From Anaerolineae bacterium (GTDB taxonomy: Bacteria; Chloroflexota; Anaerolineae; Aggregatilineales; Phototrophicaceae): a DNA stretch of 10,563 nt. Where the stretch lies: contig JADLHH010000349.1 in NCBI GenBank assembly GCA_020848855.1, forward strand, positions 1 to 10,563, read 5' to 3'. The notes below the pieces were generated by a model, which saw only the letters and a list, made by a program, of their open reading frames with translations, was not told the origin of the DNA and did not search any database. The translations under genes and the position numbers were made by a program. Each line of letters opens with the position of its first letter. Position 1 is the first letter of the stretch. Positions 1-5,488 of this stretch are shown here, one piece after another.

Positions 1-13
1 GTTCACAACGCTC

Positions 14-73
14 TTGTAGGGGCGAACCCACGTGTTCGCCCGCTGGGGCAGACACACAGGTCTGCCCCTACAA
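14..73. repeat. Composite palindromic intergenic repeat (MITE-like)
   Basis: The element is bounded by perfect 10-bp inverted repeats, TTGTAGGGGC at 14-23 and GCCCCTACAA at 64-73. Inside are two further perfect stems: GGGCGAAC (20-27) with GTTCGCCC (34-41), loop 6 nt, and GGGGCAGAC (45-53) with GTCTGCCCC (60-68), loop 6 nt. It therefore folds either as two adjacent hairpins or as one long stem closed by the terminal repeats. Similar 'TAGGGGC...GCCCCTA' modules are, to my knowledge, dispersed in many copies in intergenic DNA of Chloroflexota and some cyanobacteria. No ORF is carried. I see no target-site duplication. It could also serve as a transcription end for a gene to the left of the window. 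Confidence 0.7.
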
Positions 74-115
74 AACACCTATGACCCTTTTTGACCTAAA
101 TGGCTATTTTGATGC

Positions 116-131
116 GATGACCCTGGTCATC
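116..131. repeat. Short inverted repeat downstream of the regulator gene
   Basis: GATGACC (116-122) and GGTCATC (125-131) are perfect inverted arms with a 2-nt centre. They lie about 100 nt beyond the stop codon of the minus-strand LacI gene. A second, loop-less 10-bp palindrome, CAGCCGGCTG, sits at 187-196, closer to that stop. Neither is followed by a T-run on the minus strand, so neither is a convincing intrinsic terminator. The rest of 74-230 shows no gene I can support. The role is unknown and the arms may be chance. Confidence 0.3.
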
Positions 132-230
132 TCGACCGCTGATAGGGGCTGCAAAATTCGATTTCGGATAGCCGAGACGTATAGGGCAGCCGGCTGAACG
201 TGACGAGCGGCGCGGGGCAATGCTGACGAG

Positions 231-1295
231 TCACGAAGCGCCGGAGCGCTGCGCCGACGTACCACCAAGATGCTGGATAGACGCGCCACACGATTCACGG
301 ATGATGAGATCACTGTAGACGATGGTCTTGACCGGGATGGTGTCTTCGCCCTGAATGAGGCGATGGAGCTTCTGGAGCGCCAGCACGCCCATCTCGTACT
401 TGGGGATGTTGACGGTGGTCAGCGGGGGGCGCGTGTAGGCGCTTTCCAGCGTATTGTCGATACTGGCAATGGCGATGTCTTGTGGGATTTTCAGACCCAT
501 CTCGCGGATGGCTTCCATCGCCCCAAATGCGGTTTTGTCGCTGATGGCGATCACCGCCGTCGGATACTCGACTTGTCCCAGAATTTCCTTCATCTGGACA
601 TACCCCTTGAGGGGATGACCGGAAACGGGTTTGGGCATCCATTTGGGTGGAATCTGCAAGCCGGCTTCTGCCAGGGCAGCCAGGCAGCCCCGCAGACGGT
701 CGACCAGGCTGCTGTACTTCGGCGGTCCCTGCAGCAGGGCGATCTTACGATGCCCGAGGCTGAGCAGATGACGGGTGATCTGATAACCCGCCATGAAATT
801 GTCGCCCAGCACGCAGGGTAGGCGCTGCTCGTCAATGTGATTTTCGACCAGGACAATCGGGATGCTCAGGCTTTCCAGTTGGATGACCATTTCCGGCGTG
901 ATATCGCCGTCGTTGGCAACGACGACGCCCGATACCTTCTGGGCAAGCCCGCGCTTGAGCACGTCGATACTGCCCTTCGTTCGGTCGAACATCGACAGGA
1001 CGACATGATAGCCCAGGCGCTCGGCTTCGGTCTGGAAGCCGCGGATGATCTCACCGTAGAAAACGTCGCTAATTACCGGCACGGAATACTGCTCGATCAA
1101 CAGCCCAACCGATTCGCCGTGATCGCCGTTGGTGTTGGGCTTTACCTTGTAACCCAGATCGGCAATCGTCGCCCATATACGCTGGGCAGTTTCGGGTGGA
1201 ATGCCGGGCTTGTTGTGTATCACCATCCACACCGTCGTCGGCGAAACCTGAGCGGCTTTGGCAACAGTGCGCATGTTCGGTTTCACTTTGCTCAA
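231..1295 (-). CDS. LacI-family transcriptional regulator
   Basis: Encodes a 354-residue cytoplasmic repressor-type protein. An N-terminal helix-turn-helix (about residues 9-28, core VAKAAQVSPTTV) is followed by a periplasmic-binding-protein-like effector domain. That domain carries usual LacI marks: LGDNFMAGYQITRHLLSLGH in the middle, and near the C-terminus DNTLESAYTRPPLTTV then P-x-x-E-M-G. The usual hinge helix (ARSL-type) after LGYK is replaced by a polar stretch, KVKPNTNGDHGES. The start is chosen as TTG at 1295-1293, because GGAGG at 1308-1304 lies 8 nt before it. The upstream in-frame ATG (1310) and TTG (1325) lack a Shine-Dalgarno, and 1325 lies at the predicted transcription start. 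The gene is divergent from the glycosidase/transporter operon, which it probably controls in response to a sugar; the effector is unknown. An 18-residue tail follows the usual RESC end. Confidence 0.9.
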   Translation of the reverse strand: MSKVKPNMRTVAKAAQVSPTTVWMVIHNKPGIPPETAQRIWATIADLGYKVKPNTNGDHGESVGLLIEQYSVPVISDVFYGEIIRGFQTEAERLGYHVVLSMFDRTKGSIDVLKRGLAQKVSGVVVANDGDITPEMVIQLESLSIPIVLVENHIDEQRLPCVLGDNFMAGYQITRHLLSLGHRKIALLQGPPKYSSLVDRLRGCLAALAEAGLQIPPKWMPKPVSGHPLKGYVQMKEILGQVEYPTAVIAISDKTAFGAMEAIREMGLKIPQDIAIASIDNTLESAYTRPPLTTVNIPKYEMGVLALQKLHRLIQGEDTIPVKTIVYSDLIIRESCGASIQHLGGTSAQRSGAS

Positions 1296-1303
1296 GGTCG
1301 TCG

Positions 1304-1308
1304 CCTCC
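1304..1308 (-). promoter_or_regulatory. Ribosome binding site that sets the regulator start
   Basis: On the minus strand GGAGG reads from 1308 to 1304, followed by an 8-nt spacer and TTG at 1295. It overlaps and follows the in-frame ATG at 1310, so it cannot serve that ATG. This argues for a TTG start and a 354-residue protein rather than 359 or 364 residues. Confidence 0.65.
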
Positions 1309-1310
1309 AT

Positions 1311-1325
1311 TTGTTTACTAAACAA
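1311..1325. promoter_or_regulatory. Putative LacI-type operator O1 (autoregulatory)
   Basis: TTGTTTACTAAACAA is a perfect 15-bp palindrome around one central base: 7-bp arms TTGTTTA and TAAACAA on either strand. It lies just downstream of the minus-strand -10 box and covers the predicted transcription start of the regulator gene, the classic place for autorepression. A near copy occurs in the leader of the divergent operon (1463-1477). Palindromes of this size next to a LacI gene are commonly that regulator's own sites. Binding itself is inferred. Confidence 0.75.
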
Positions 1326-1330
1326 TACTG

Positions 1331-1359
1331 ATTATACCGGTGTACACGTTTGTTGACAA
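1331..1359 (-). promoter_or_regulatory. Sigma70-type promoter of the regulator gene
   Basis: On the minus strand the -35 box is TTGTCA (1359-1354, five of six consensus bases). A 17-nt spacer follows, then a perfect TATAAT -10 box (1336-1331). Transcription should begin near 1324, inside operator O1, giving a leader of roughly 30 nt before the TTG start. The -35 box overlaps that of the divergent promoter. A GTGTACAC palindrome (1340-1347) lies in the spacer and may be chance. Confidence 0.75.
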
Positions 1360-1381
1360 GCAGATATGAACACCGTAGAAT
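1353..1381 (+). promoter_or_regulatory. Sigma70-type promoter of the arabinofuranosidase/transporter operon
   Basis: A consensus TTGACA -35 box (1353-1358), an exact 17-nt spacer and TAGAAT (1376-1381, five of six) form a strong predicted promoter. Transcription should start near 1388. That leaves a leader of about 215 nt before the GH51 start codon, containing operator O2 and a possible hairpin. The -35 box shares 1354-1358 with the -35 of the divergent regulator promoter, so polymerase can probably occupy only one promoter at a time. Confidence 0.7.
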
Positions 1382-1462
1382 AGTGTATAAAGTGCAAATT
1401 AGGTATGCCTATGCTCGGAATACACAGTCAACCCTGTGTGTTTCCAGGCGAACAAAATTGGT

Positions 1463-1477
1463 TTGTTTAGTGAACAT
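1463..1477. promoter_or_regulatory. Putative LacI-type operator O2 in the operon leader
   Basis: TTGTTTAGTGAACAT matches the O1 palindrome, read on the minus strand, at 13 of 15 positions. It keeps the near-palindromic core TGTTTAGTGAACA. It lies about 75-90 nt downstream of the predicted start of the rightward transcript. A bound repressor there would act as a roadblock or cooperate with O1; the site centres are about 152 bp apart. I find no better promoter next to it. Confidence 0.55.
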
Positions 1478-1492
1478 TTGTGTGCCATGCAC

Positions 1493-1507
1493 AACAATCT
1501 CATTGTT
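1493..1507. repeat. Leader inverted repeat AACAAT-CTC-ATTGTT
   Basis: Perfect 6-bp inverted arms surround a 3-nt centre, the same overall length as the LacI-type operators but with a different sequence. It sits 15 bp downstream of O2. It could bind another regulator or be chance in AT-rich leader DNA. A second inverted pair, ACACAG (1422-1427) and CTGTGT (1434-1439), lies upstream of O2. Confidence 0.3.
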
Positions 1508-1519
1508 TCACATTTTTCC

Positions 1520-1568
1520 AGCCAGGAGAACCCCGAAATACCTTCGCGCGGGGTGCTGCCTGGCTTTT
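1520..1568 (+). promoter_or_regulatory. Possible leader hairpin/attenuator before the GH51 gene
   Basis: A two-part stem can form: AGCCAGG (1520-1526) with CCTGGCT (1559-1565), and inside it ACCCCG (1530-1535) with CGGGGT (1549-1554). The right arm runs into TTTTGT (1565-1570), so it resembles a weak intrinsic terminator. The left arm contains AGGAGA (1524-1529), a Shine-Dalgarno-like sequence with no start codon at a usable distance. It lies about 35 nt before the GH51 ATG, which has no clear Shine-Dalgarno of its own. A role as attenuator or leader structure is inferred only from pairing. Confidence 0.35.
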
Positions 1569-1602
1569 GTCATTTACTCCACTTGCCGGGCGGCTACCTT
1601 TC

Positions 1603-3075
1603 ATGAACACCATTAAGATCGATCTCGATCGTCACTTAGGTTCCATCAATCGCACTTTGTTTGGCGGGTTTGCTGAGCATCTGGGACGCTGCATTTATGG
1701 CGGCATCTACGAACCCGGCTCGCCGCTGGCAGACAGGGATGGTATGCGAACCGACGTGCTCGATGCGCTGCGACGCTTGAACATGCCGGTGATACGCTAC
1801 CCCGGCGGCAATTTCGTCTCAGGTTATCGCTGGATGGACGGTGTGGGACCGGTCGAAAACCGCTCCGCGCGTCCAGAGCTTGCCTGGGAGACGATTGAGC
1901 CGAATCATTTCGGAACCAACGAATTTGTCACATTCTGCCGCAAAGTCAATGCCGAGCCGTATTTCGTTGTCAACTGTGGCGACGGCGATATGCGCGAAGC
2001 GCGGGACTGGGTTGAATACTGCAATGGCGCGCAGAACACCGCGCTCGCCAACCTGCGCCGCGAACATGGTTATGCCGCACCGCACAACGTTCAGTATTGG
2101 GGCATCGGCAACGAGGTCGATGGTCACTGGCAAATCGGCTACAAAACACCGCAGGAATACGCCCGCGCCTACAAGGAATTCGCCAAAGTGATGCGCTGGG
2201 TGGACCCGTCCATCAAGCTGCTGGCGTCCGCGGTTTCGAACTGGAGCGCCGAATTTGTCGAGCGTACCAACCTGCTGCTCGACCAGGCGGCGGATTTTAT
2301 CGACTATCTTGCCATCCACTGGTATGTTGGCAACCCGGAACACGATTTCGCCAAGTATATGACAACGTCCGAGTTTTTCGAGGAACGCATCAGCGTCGTC
2401 GAGGGACTCATCCGGGCGATGAAGCTGCAGCGAAACATTAAGCGCCCGATTGGGATCGCCGTTGACGAATGGAACGTGTGGTACCGGGCGCGCGGCGAAA
2501 CACTGGAAGAGCGCAACAACCTGGAAGAGCGCTACAACCTGGAAGATGCTCTGGTCGTGGCGATGCATTTCAACGCCTTCATCCGTCATGCGCAGGTGGT
2601 GAAGATGGCGAACATCGCCCAGATCGTCAACGTTATCGCCCCCATCTTCACCAGTCCGAATGGGCTGTTCCTCCAGACAATCTTCCATCCATTTGAGCTT
2701 TACAGCCGCGCCTGTGGCAGTACGGCGCTGGATGCCTTCTGGGAAGGCGATACGTTTTCCGGGGGCAGTTATACCGGGCTGCGGACGCTGGATGTCGCCG
2801 CGACGCTGGACGAGGCGAACAAATCGCTGACGATCTTCGTCGTCAACCGCAGCGAAACCGATGCAGTTGAGACCCGGATCGCGCTGGACAGCGGCTGCTT
2901 CGCCGGTTCGGTGCAAGCGCAGGTGATCAACGGACCCGACATTCGGGCTGAAAACTCGTTCGATCACCCCGATACTGTTGATGTTTCCACGGCTGATCTG
3001 CGAGTAGAAAGGAAGGAATTCGTCTACACGTTTGAGCCACACTCAGTCACGGTTCTTGTCAGTGCTCTCGAGTGA
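1603..3075 (+). CDS. Alpha-L-arabinofuranosidase, GH51
   Basis: A 490-residue enzyme of normal GH51 length, expected to hydrolyse terminal alpha-L-arabinofuranosyl bonds in arabinoxylan, arabinan or arabinosylated xyloglucan fragments, with retention. The N-terminus holds the family hallmark GGFAEHLGRCIYGGIYEPG (about 21-39), then RYPGGNFVSGYRW (65-77). GIGNE gives the acid/base Glu171, and VDEWNVW gives the nucleophile Glu289, in a (beta/alpha)8 barrel; a beta-sandwich follows from about residue 385. There is no signal peptide, so it should act in the cytoplasm on imported oligosaccharides. The ATG at 1603 is preferred because family homology begins there. The frame stays open upstream to a GTG at 1480, but that extension is not family-like. 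The start lacks a strong Shine-Dalgarno (GGGCGG at 1588-1593 at best). It is the first gene of the transporter operon, 54 nt before the binding-protein gene. Confidence 0.93.
   Translation: MNTIKIDLDRHLGSINRTLFGGFAEHLGRCIYGGIYEPGSPLADRDGMRTDVLDALRRLNMPVIRYPGGNFVSGYRWMDGVGPVENRSARPELAWETIEPNHFGTNEFVTFCRKVNAEPYFVVNCGDGDMREARDWVEYCNGAQNTALANLRREHGYAAPHNVQYWGIGNEVDGHWQIGYKTPQEYARAYKEFAKVMRWVDPSIKLLASAVSNWSAEFVERTNLLLDQAADFIDYLAIHWYVGNPEHDFAKYMTTSEFFEERISVVEGLIRAMKLQRNIKRPIGIAVDEWNVWYRARGETLEERNNLEERYNLEDALVVAMHFNAFIRHAQVVKMANIAQIVNVIAPIFTSPNGLFLQTIFHPFELYSRACGSTALDAFWEGDTFSGGSYTGLRTLDVAATLDEANKSLTIFVVNRSETDAVETRIALDSGCFAGSVQAQVINGPDIRAENSFDHPDTVDVSTADLRVERKEFVYTFEPHSVTVLVSALE
2503..2546 (+). repeat. 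18-bp tandem duplication inside the GH51 gene
   Basis: Two 18-bp units, 2503-2520 and 2521-2538, differ at one base, and a third partial unit (CTGGAAGA, 2539-2546) follows. They encode LEERNN-LEERYN-LEDA (residues 301-316), a short loop about 12 residues after the nucleophile Glu289. The frame is kept. This loop varies in length in GH51 enzymes, and slippage or duplication is the likely origin. Confidence 0.7.
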
Positions 3076-3129
3076 AACAAATACCTTGTTCACGCAAGAA
3101 TACTGTCCTGTTTATCTTGGAGGAAAACA

Positions 3130-5073
3130 ATGAAAAAGAATACGCTTTCGAGGCGCGATTTTCTGAAGCAGGCTGCTGCAGTTACAGCAGCGAGCGCCGT
3201 GCCGCCCCAGGTACTGGCGCTTCATGGAAAGAGCCTCCTAGCCGCCCAGATAGAGGAAGTGGCGCCGGGCGTCCCCAGGAATGAGTGCATCATTCTGGAG
3301 AACCCGACCGGAACGGTTCTCCCGGCGGATGACTTCAACCGCTGGCGTCCTGGCATCATGTCCGCTTCAACCGGGCATCAGCAGCTTTCACTGGATGCGC
3401 TGTGGTATATCGACCCGGATGCAGGCGTCGCTGGCGTGTGGGATAATGCCCTGGCAGCCGAGAAGCCGATCTACAACGAAGACTACACCCAGATGACCGT
3501 CAAGCTGCGCGAAGGGCTTTACTGGAGCGACGGCGTGGAGTTCACGGGCGACGACCTGTACTACACGGTTGATGTTCAGATGCAGACGCCCGGCTTTCAG
3601 TATTCCGGTCTGTTCTCGGGCAGTATTGACCACATGGAACAGCCCGACAAATATACCGTCGTCTTCTACCTGAAATCCGCGAACTCGCGCTTCCACGCCG
3701 CTTTTACCGTCCGCTGGGCTGCCTGCTTCATCATGCCCAAGCACATCTTCGAGCAGCAGGAAGACCCGCTGGCGTACAAATTCTATCCGCCGGTCAGCCT
3801 GGGCGCCTACACCCTCAAGGATTTCGACCCGAACGGCAAGTGGTTCCTGTGGCAGCTTCGTGAAGACTGGCAGCGGACATCCGTCGCGCTCCTTGGTGAG
3901 CCGACGATCAAGTACGCGATGTACATTGACCCGGGTCCCAGCGACAAGCGTGTTATCGCCCAGACAGCACACCAACTGGACGTAATCCACGACATTACGC
4001 CGGAAGGTCGTATCACGCTGGCGCGCACCAGCCCGACTTCGGTCGGTTGGTTCAACGGGTTCCCGTGGGCGCACCCCGATCCCACCCTCCCGGCGGTCAT
4101 TTACAACAACGAAGTCCCCGGCTTAGATAAAAAAGAAGTCCGCTGGGCGCTGACGCTGGCGATTGATATCGTGCAGGTCGCTATGGCATCGTATCGCGGC
4201 GCGGCAACCATCTCCGCCATCCACGTCCCGCCGACTGGTCTGTACCCGCAGTACTATCACGACCCGCTGGAACCGTGGCTGAATGACTTCACAATCAAGG
4301 TGGGTGGTGAGGACTATAAGCCCTATGATCCGACCGCTGGGCAGCGGATTGCCGACACCGCCCGTCAGTCCCTGGGCGACCTGGTGCCGACCGATCCCGA
4401 GATCATCAAGCGGTATATCGGCGCTGGCTGGTGGAAATATGACCTGGCAGCGGCTGAGCAGTTGATGCTGGACGCCGGGATGCAAAAGATCAACGGCACG
4501 TGGGCGCTGCCGGATGGCTCGCCGTTCTCCGTCCCGTTGATGAGCATGAACGAGACCAACCCGACGATGAACCGTGCTGCGTCAATGGTCGTCGAAAACT
4601 GGCGGACGTTCGGCATCGACACCAGCCTGGACTCTCAGGCGAGTCCGTGGCCGATCATGGTCGCTGGCGAGTACAAAGCGAACCTGGCGTGGACGATTGA
4701 GACCTGGGGTGGCGACCCCGACCTGTTCTTCTTCCTCCAGTTCTGGCACTCAAAGTTCTATGTCCCCAGCGGGGAGAACTCGGCGGGCAGCAACAGTATG
4801 CGTTGGAAGAACCCGGAACTCGACCGGATCATCGAAGCCATCCAGCAGATTTCCTTCGACGATCCGCAGGGCATCGAGCTTGGGCAGGAATTCTGCAAGC
4901 TCGCCGCGCAGGAAATGCCCATCACGCCGTTGATGGCGTACAACGTCTTCACGACGATGGACACCACCTACTTCACGGGGTATCCATCTGTGGATGATCC
5001 CTATACCGATCCGGTGCCGAATTGGGGTAATACTAAATACATGTTCGTCAAGATGCATCCGGTTGGGTCCTGA
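3130..5073 (+). CDS. Tat-exported ABC transporter substrate-binding protein, SBP_bac_5 family
   Basis: A 647-residue extracytoplasmic binding protein of the dipeptide/oligosaccharide class (OppA/DppA-like; in several bacteria and archaea such proteins bind oligosaccharides). A twin-arginine signal, SRRDFLKQ at residues 7-14, precedes an Ala-rich hydrophobic stretch that ends near QVLALHG (27-33). No lipobox cysteine is present. The family signature is VKLREGLYWSDGVEFTGDDL (124-143). The start ATG has a good Shine-Dalgarno (GGAGG, 3119-3123, spacer 6). It should capture the oligosaccharide for permeases 1 and 2 downstream. The glycosidases on both sides point to an arabinose- or xylose-decorated glycan rather than a peptide, but the ligand cannot be read from sequence. 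A strong hairpin separates it from permease 1, consistent with higher expression of the binding protein. Confidence 0.92.
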   Translation: MKKNTLSRRDFLKQAAAVTAASAVPPQVLALHGKSLLAAQIEEVAPGVPRNECIILENPTGTVLPADDFNRWRPGIMSASTGHQQLSLDALWYIDPDAGVAGVWDNALAAEKPIYNEDYTQMTVKLREGLYWSDGVEFTGDDLYYTVDVQMQTPGFQYSGLFSGSIDHMEQPDKYTVVFYLKSANSRFHAAFTVRWAACFIMPKHIFEQQEDPLAYKFYPPVSLGAYTLKDFDPNGKWFLWQLREDWQRTSVALLGEPTIKYAMYIDPGPSDKRVIAQTAHQLDVIHDITPEGRITLARTSPTSVGWFNGFPWAHPDPTLPAVIYNNEVPGLDKKEVRWALTLAIDIVQVAMASYRGAATISAIHVPPTGLYPQYYHDPLEPWLNDFTIKVGGEDYKPYDPTAGQRIADTARQSLGDLVPTDPEIIKRYIGAGWWKYDLAAAEQLMLDAGMQKINGTWALPDGSPFSVPLMSMNETNPTMNRAASMVVENWRTFGIDTSLDSQASPWPIMVAGEYKANLAWTIETWGGDPDLFFFLQFWHSKFYVPSGENSAGSNSMRWKNPELDRIIEAIQQISFDDPQGIELGQEFCKLAAQEMPITPLMAYNVFTTMDTTYFTGYPSVDDPYTDPVPNWGNTKYMFVKMHPVGS

Positions 5074-5165
5074 TCGGGTCGCTTCAGAGCAGGCACTGCC
5101 TCGATGGGTGGTGACAAGAACTTGAATGCGATAACCGAAGCAAGTCAGCAGTAACGACGTTCGAC

Positions 5166-5207
5166 CCCTCCACTGTGGTTGTCTTCACCGGCGACCACGG
5201 TGGAGGG
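5166..5207 (+). promoter_or_regulatory. Intercistronic hairpin sequestering GGAGG before permease 1
   Basis: An 18-bp stem, 5166-5183 with 5190-5207 including three G-U pairs, closes a 6-nt loop (TTCACC). It lies between the binding-protein stop (5073) and permease 1. The 3' arm contains the only good Shine-Dalgarno nearby (GGAGG, 5202-5206), which would be hidden in the folded RNA. The stem is followed by TCTTGTTC, a poor T-run, so full termination is unlikely. Such hairpins commonly protect the upstream transcript's 3' end and lower expression of downstream membrane genes. The remaining part of 5074-5224 shows no ORF of note; a small palindrome, AGGCACTGCCT, lies near 5099. Confidence 0.65.
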
Positions 5208-5467
5208 TCTTGTTCATAGTGGAAATGACTCGTATGCGAAAATTCATCCTCCGGTATCTGATTCCGCGAACACTTCAATTCCTGACGATCATTTTCGTCG
5301 GGATCACCGTCACGTTTATCATCCCCCGGCTGTCTCCAACCGACCCGGTCGAAGCCCAGATAGCCGTGATGATGGCACGCGGCAACTCCCTCGACGCGCA
5401 GTCCGTCGAGTCCCTGCGCGCTGCGCTGACAGAACTGTACGGGCTGTCCGGCGGTCCGGTTGAGCAG

Positions 5468-5470
5468 TAG
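5468..5470 (+). other. In-frame amber codon inside permease 1
   Basis: TAG follows CAG (Gln) and precedes AGT (Ser), exactly where the family usually has Tyr after Glu-Gln. One base separates it from TAC or TAT. The permease's own natural end (6245-6247) and the GH31 stop (9204-9202) are also TAG. TAG is therefore used as an ordinary stop in this genome, and global reassignment is unlikely. Confidence 0.85.
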
Positions 5471-5488
5471 AGTGCTGTCTGGGGACGC

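Noticed and set aside
1..80. CRISPR array or tRNA-like fold at the left edge
   Set aside because: The repeats are inverted rather than direct, there are no regularly spaced units, and no cloverleaf arms could be assembled.
104..313. 69-codon minus-strand frame overlapping the end of the regulator gene
   Set aside because: No ribosome site or recognisable motif, and half of it overlaps the LacI coding end in another frame.
270..1331. Plus-strand open frames opposite the LacI gene (270-821 and 837-1331)
   Set aside because: The minus-strand reading has a complete LacI domain order with promoter, operator and ribosome site; the plus-strand frames have none.
1480..1602. N-terminal extension of the GH51 protein from GTG 1480
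   Set aside because: The extra 41 residues do not resemble GH51 N-termini and fall in the leader with the hairpin; the family sequence begins at ATG 1603.
1819..3042. 407-codon open frame on the minus strand opposite the GH51 gene
   Set aside because: It is an antisense shadow of a clearly conserved coding gene, with no recognisable domain and low-complexity basic/aromatic composition.
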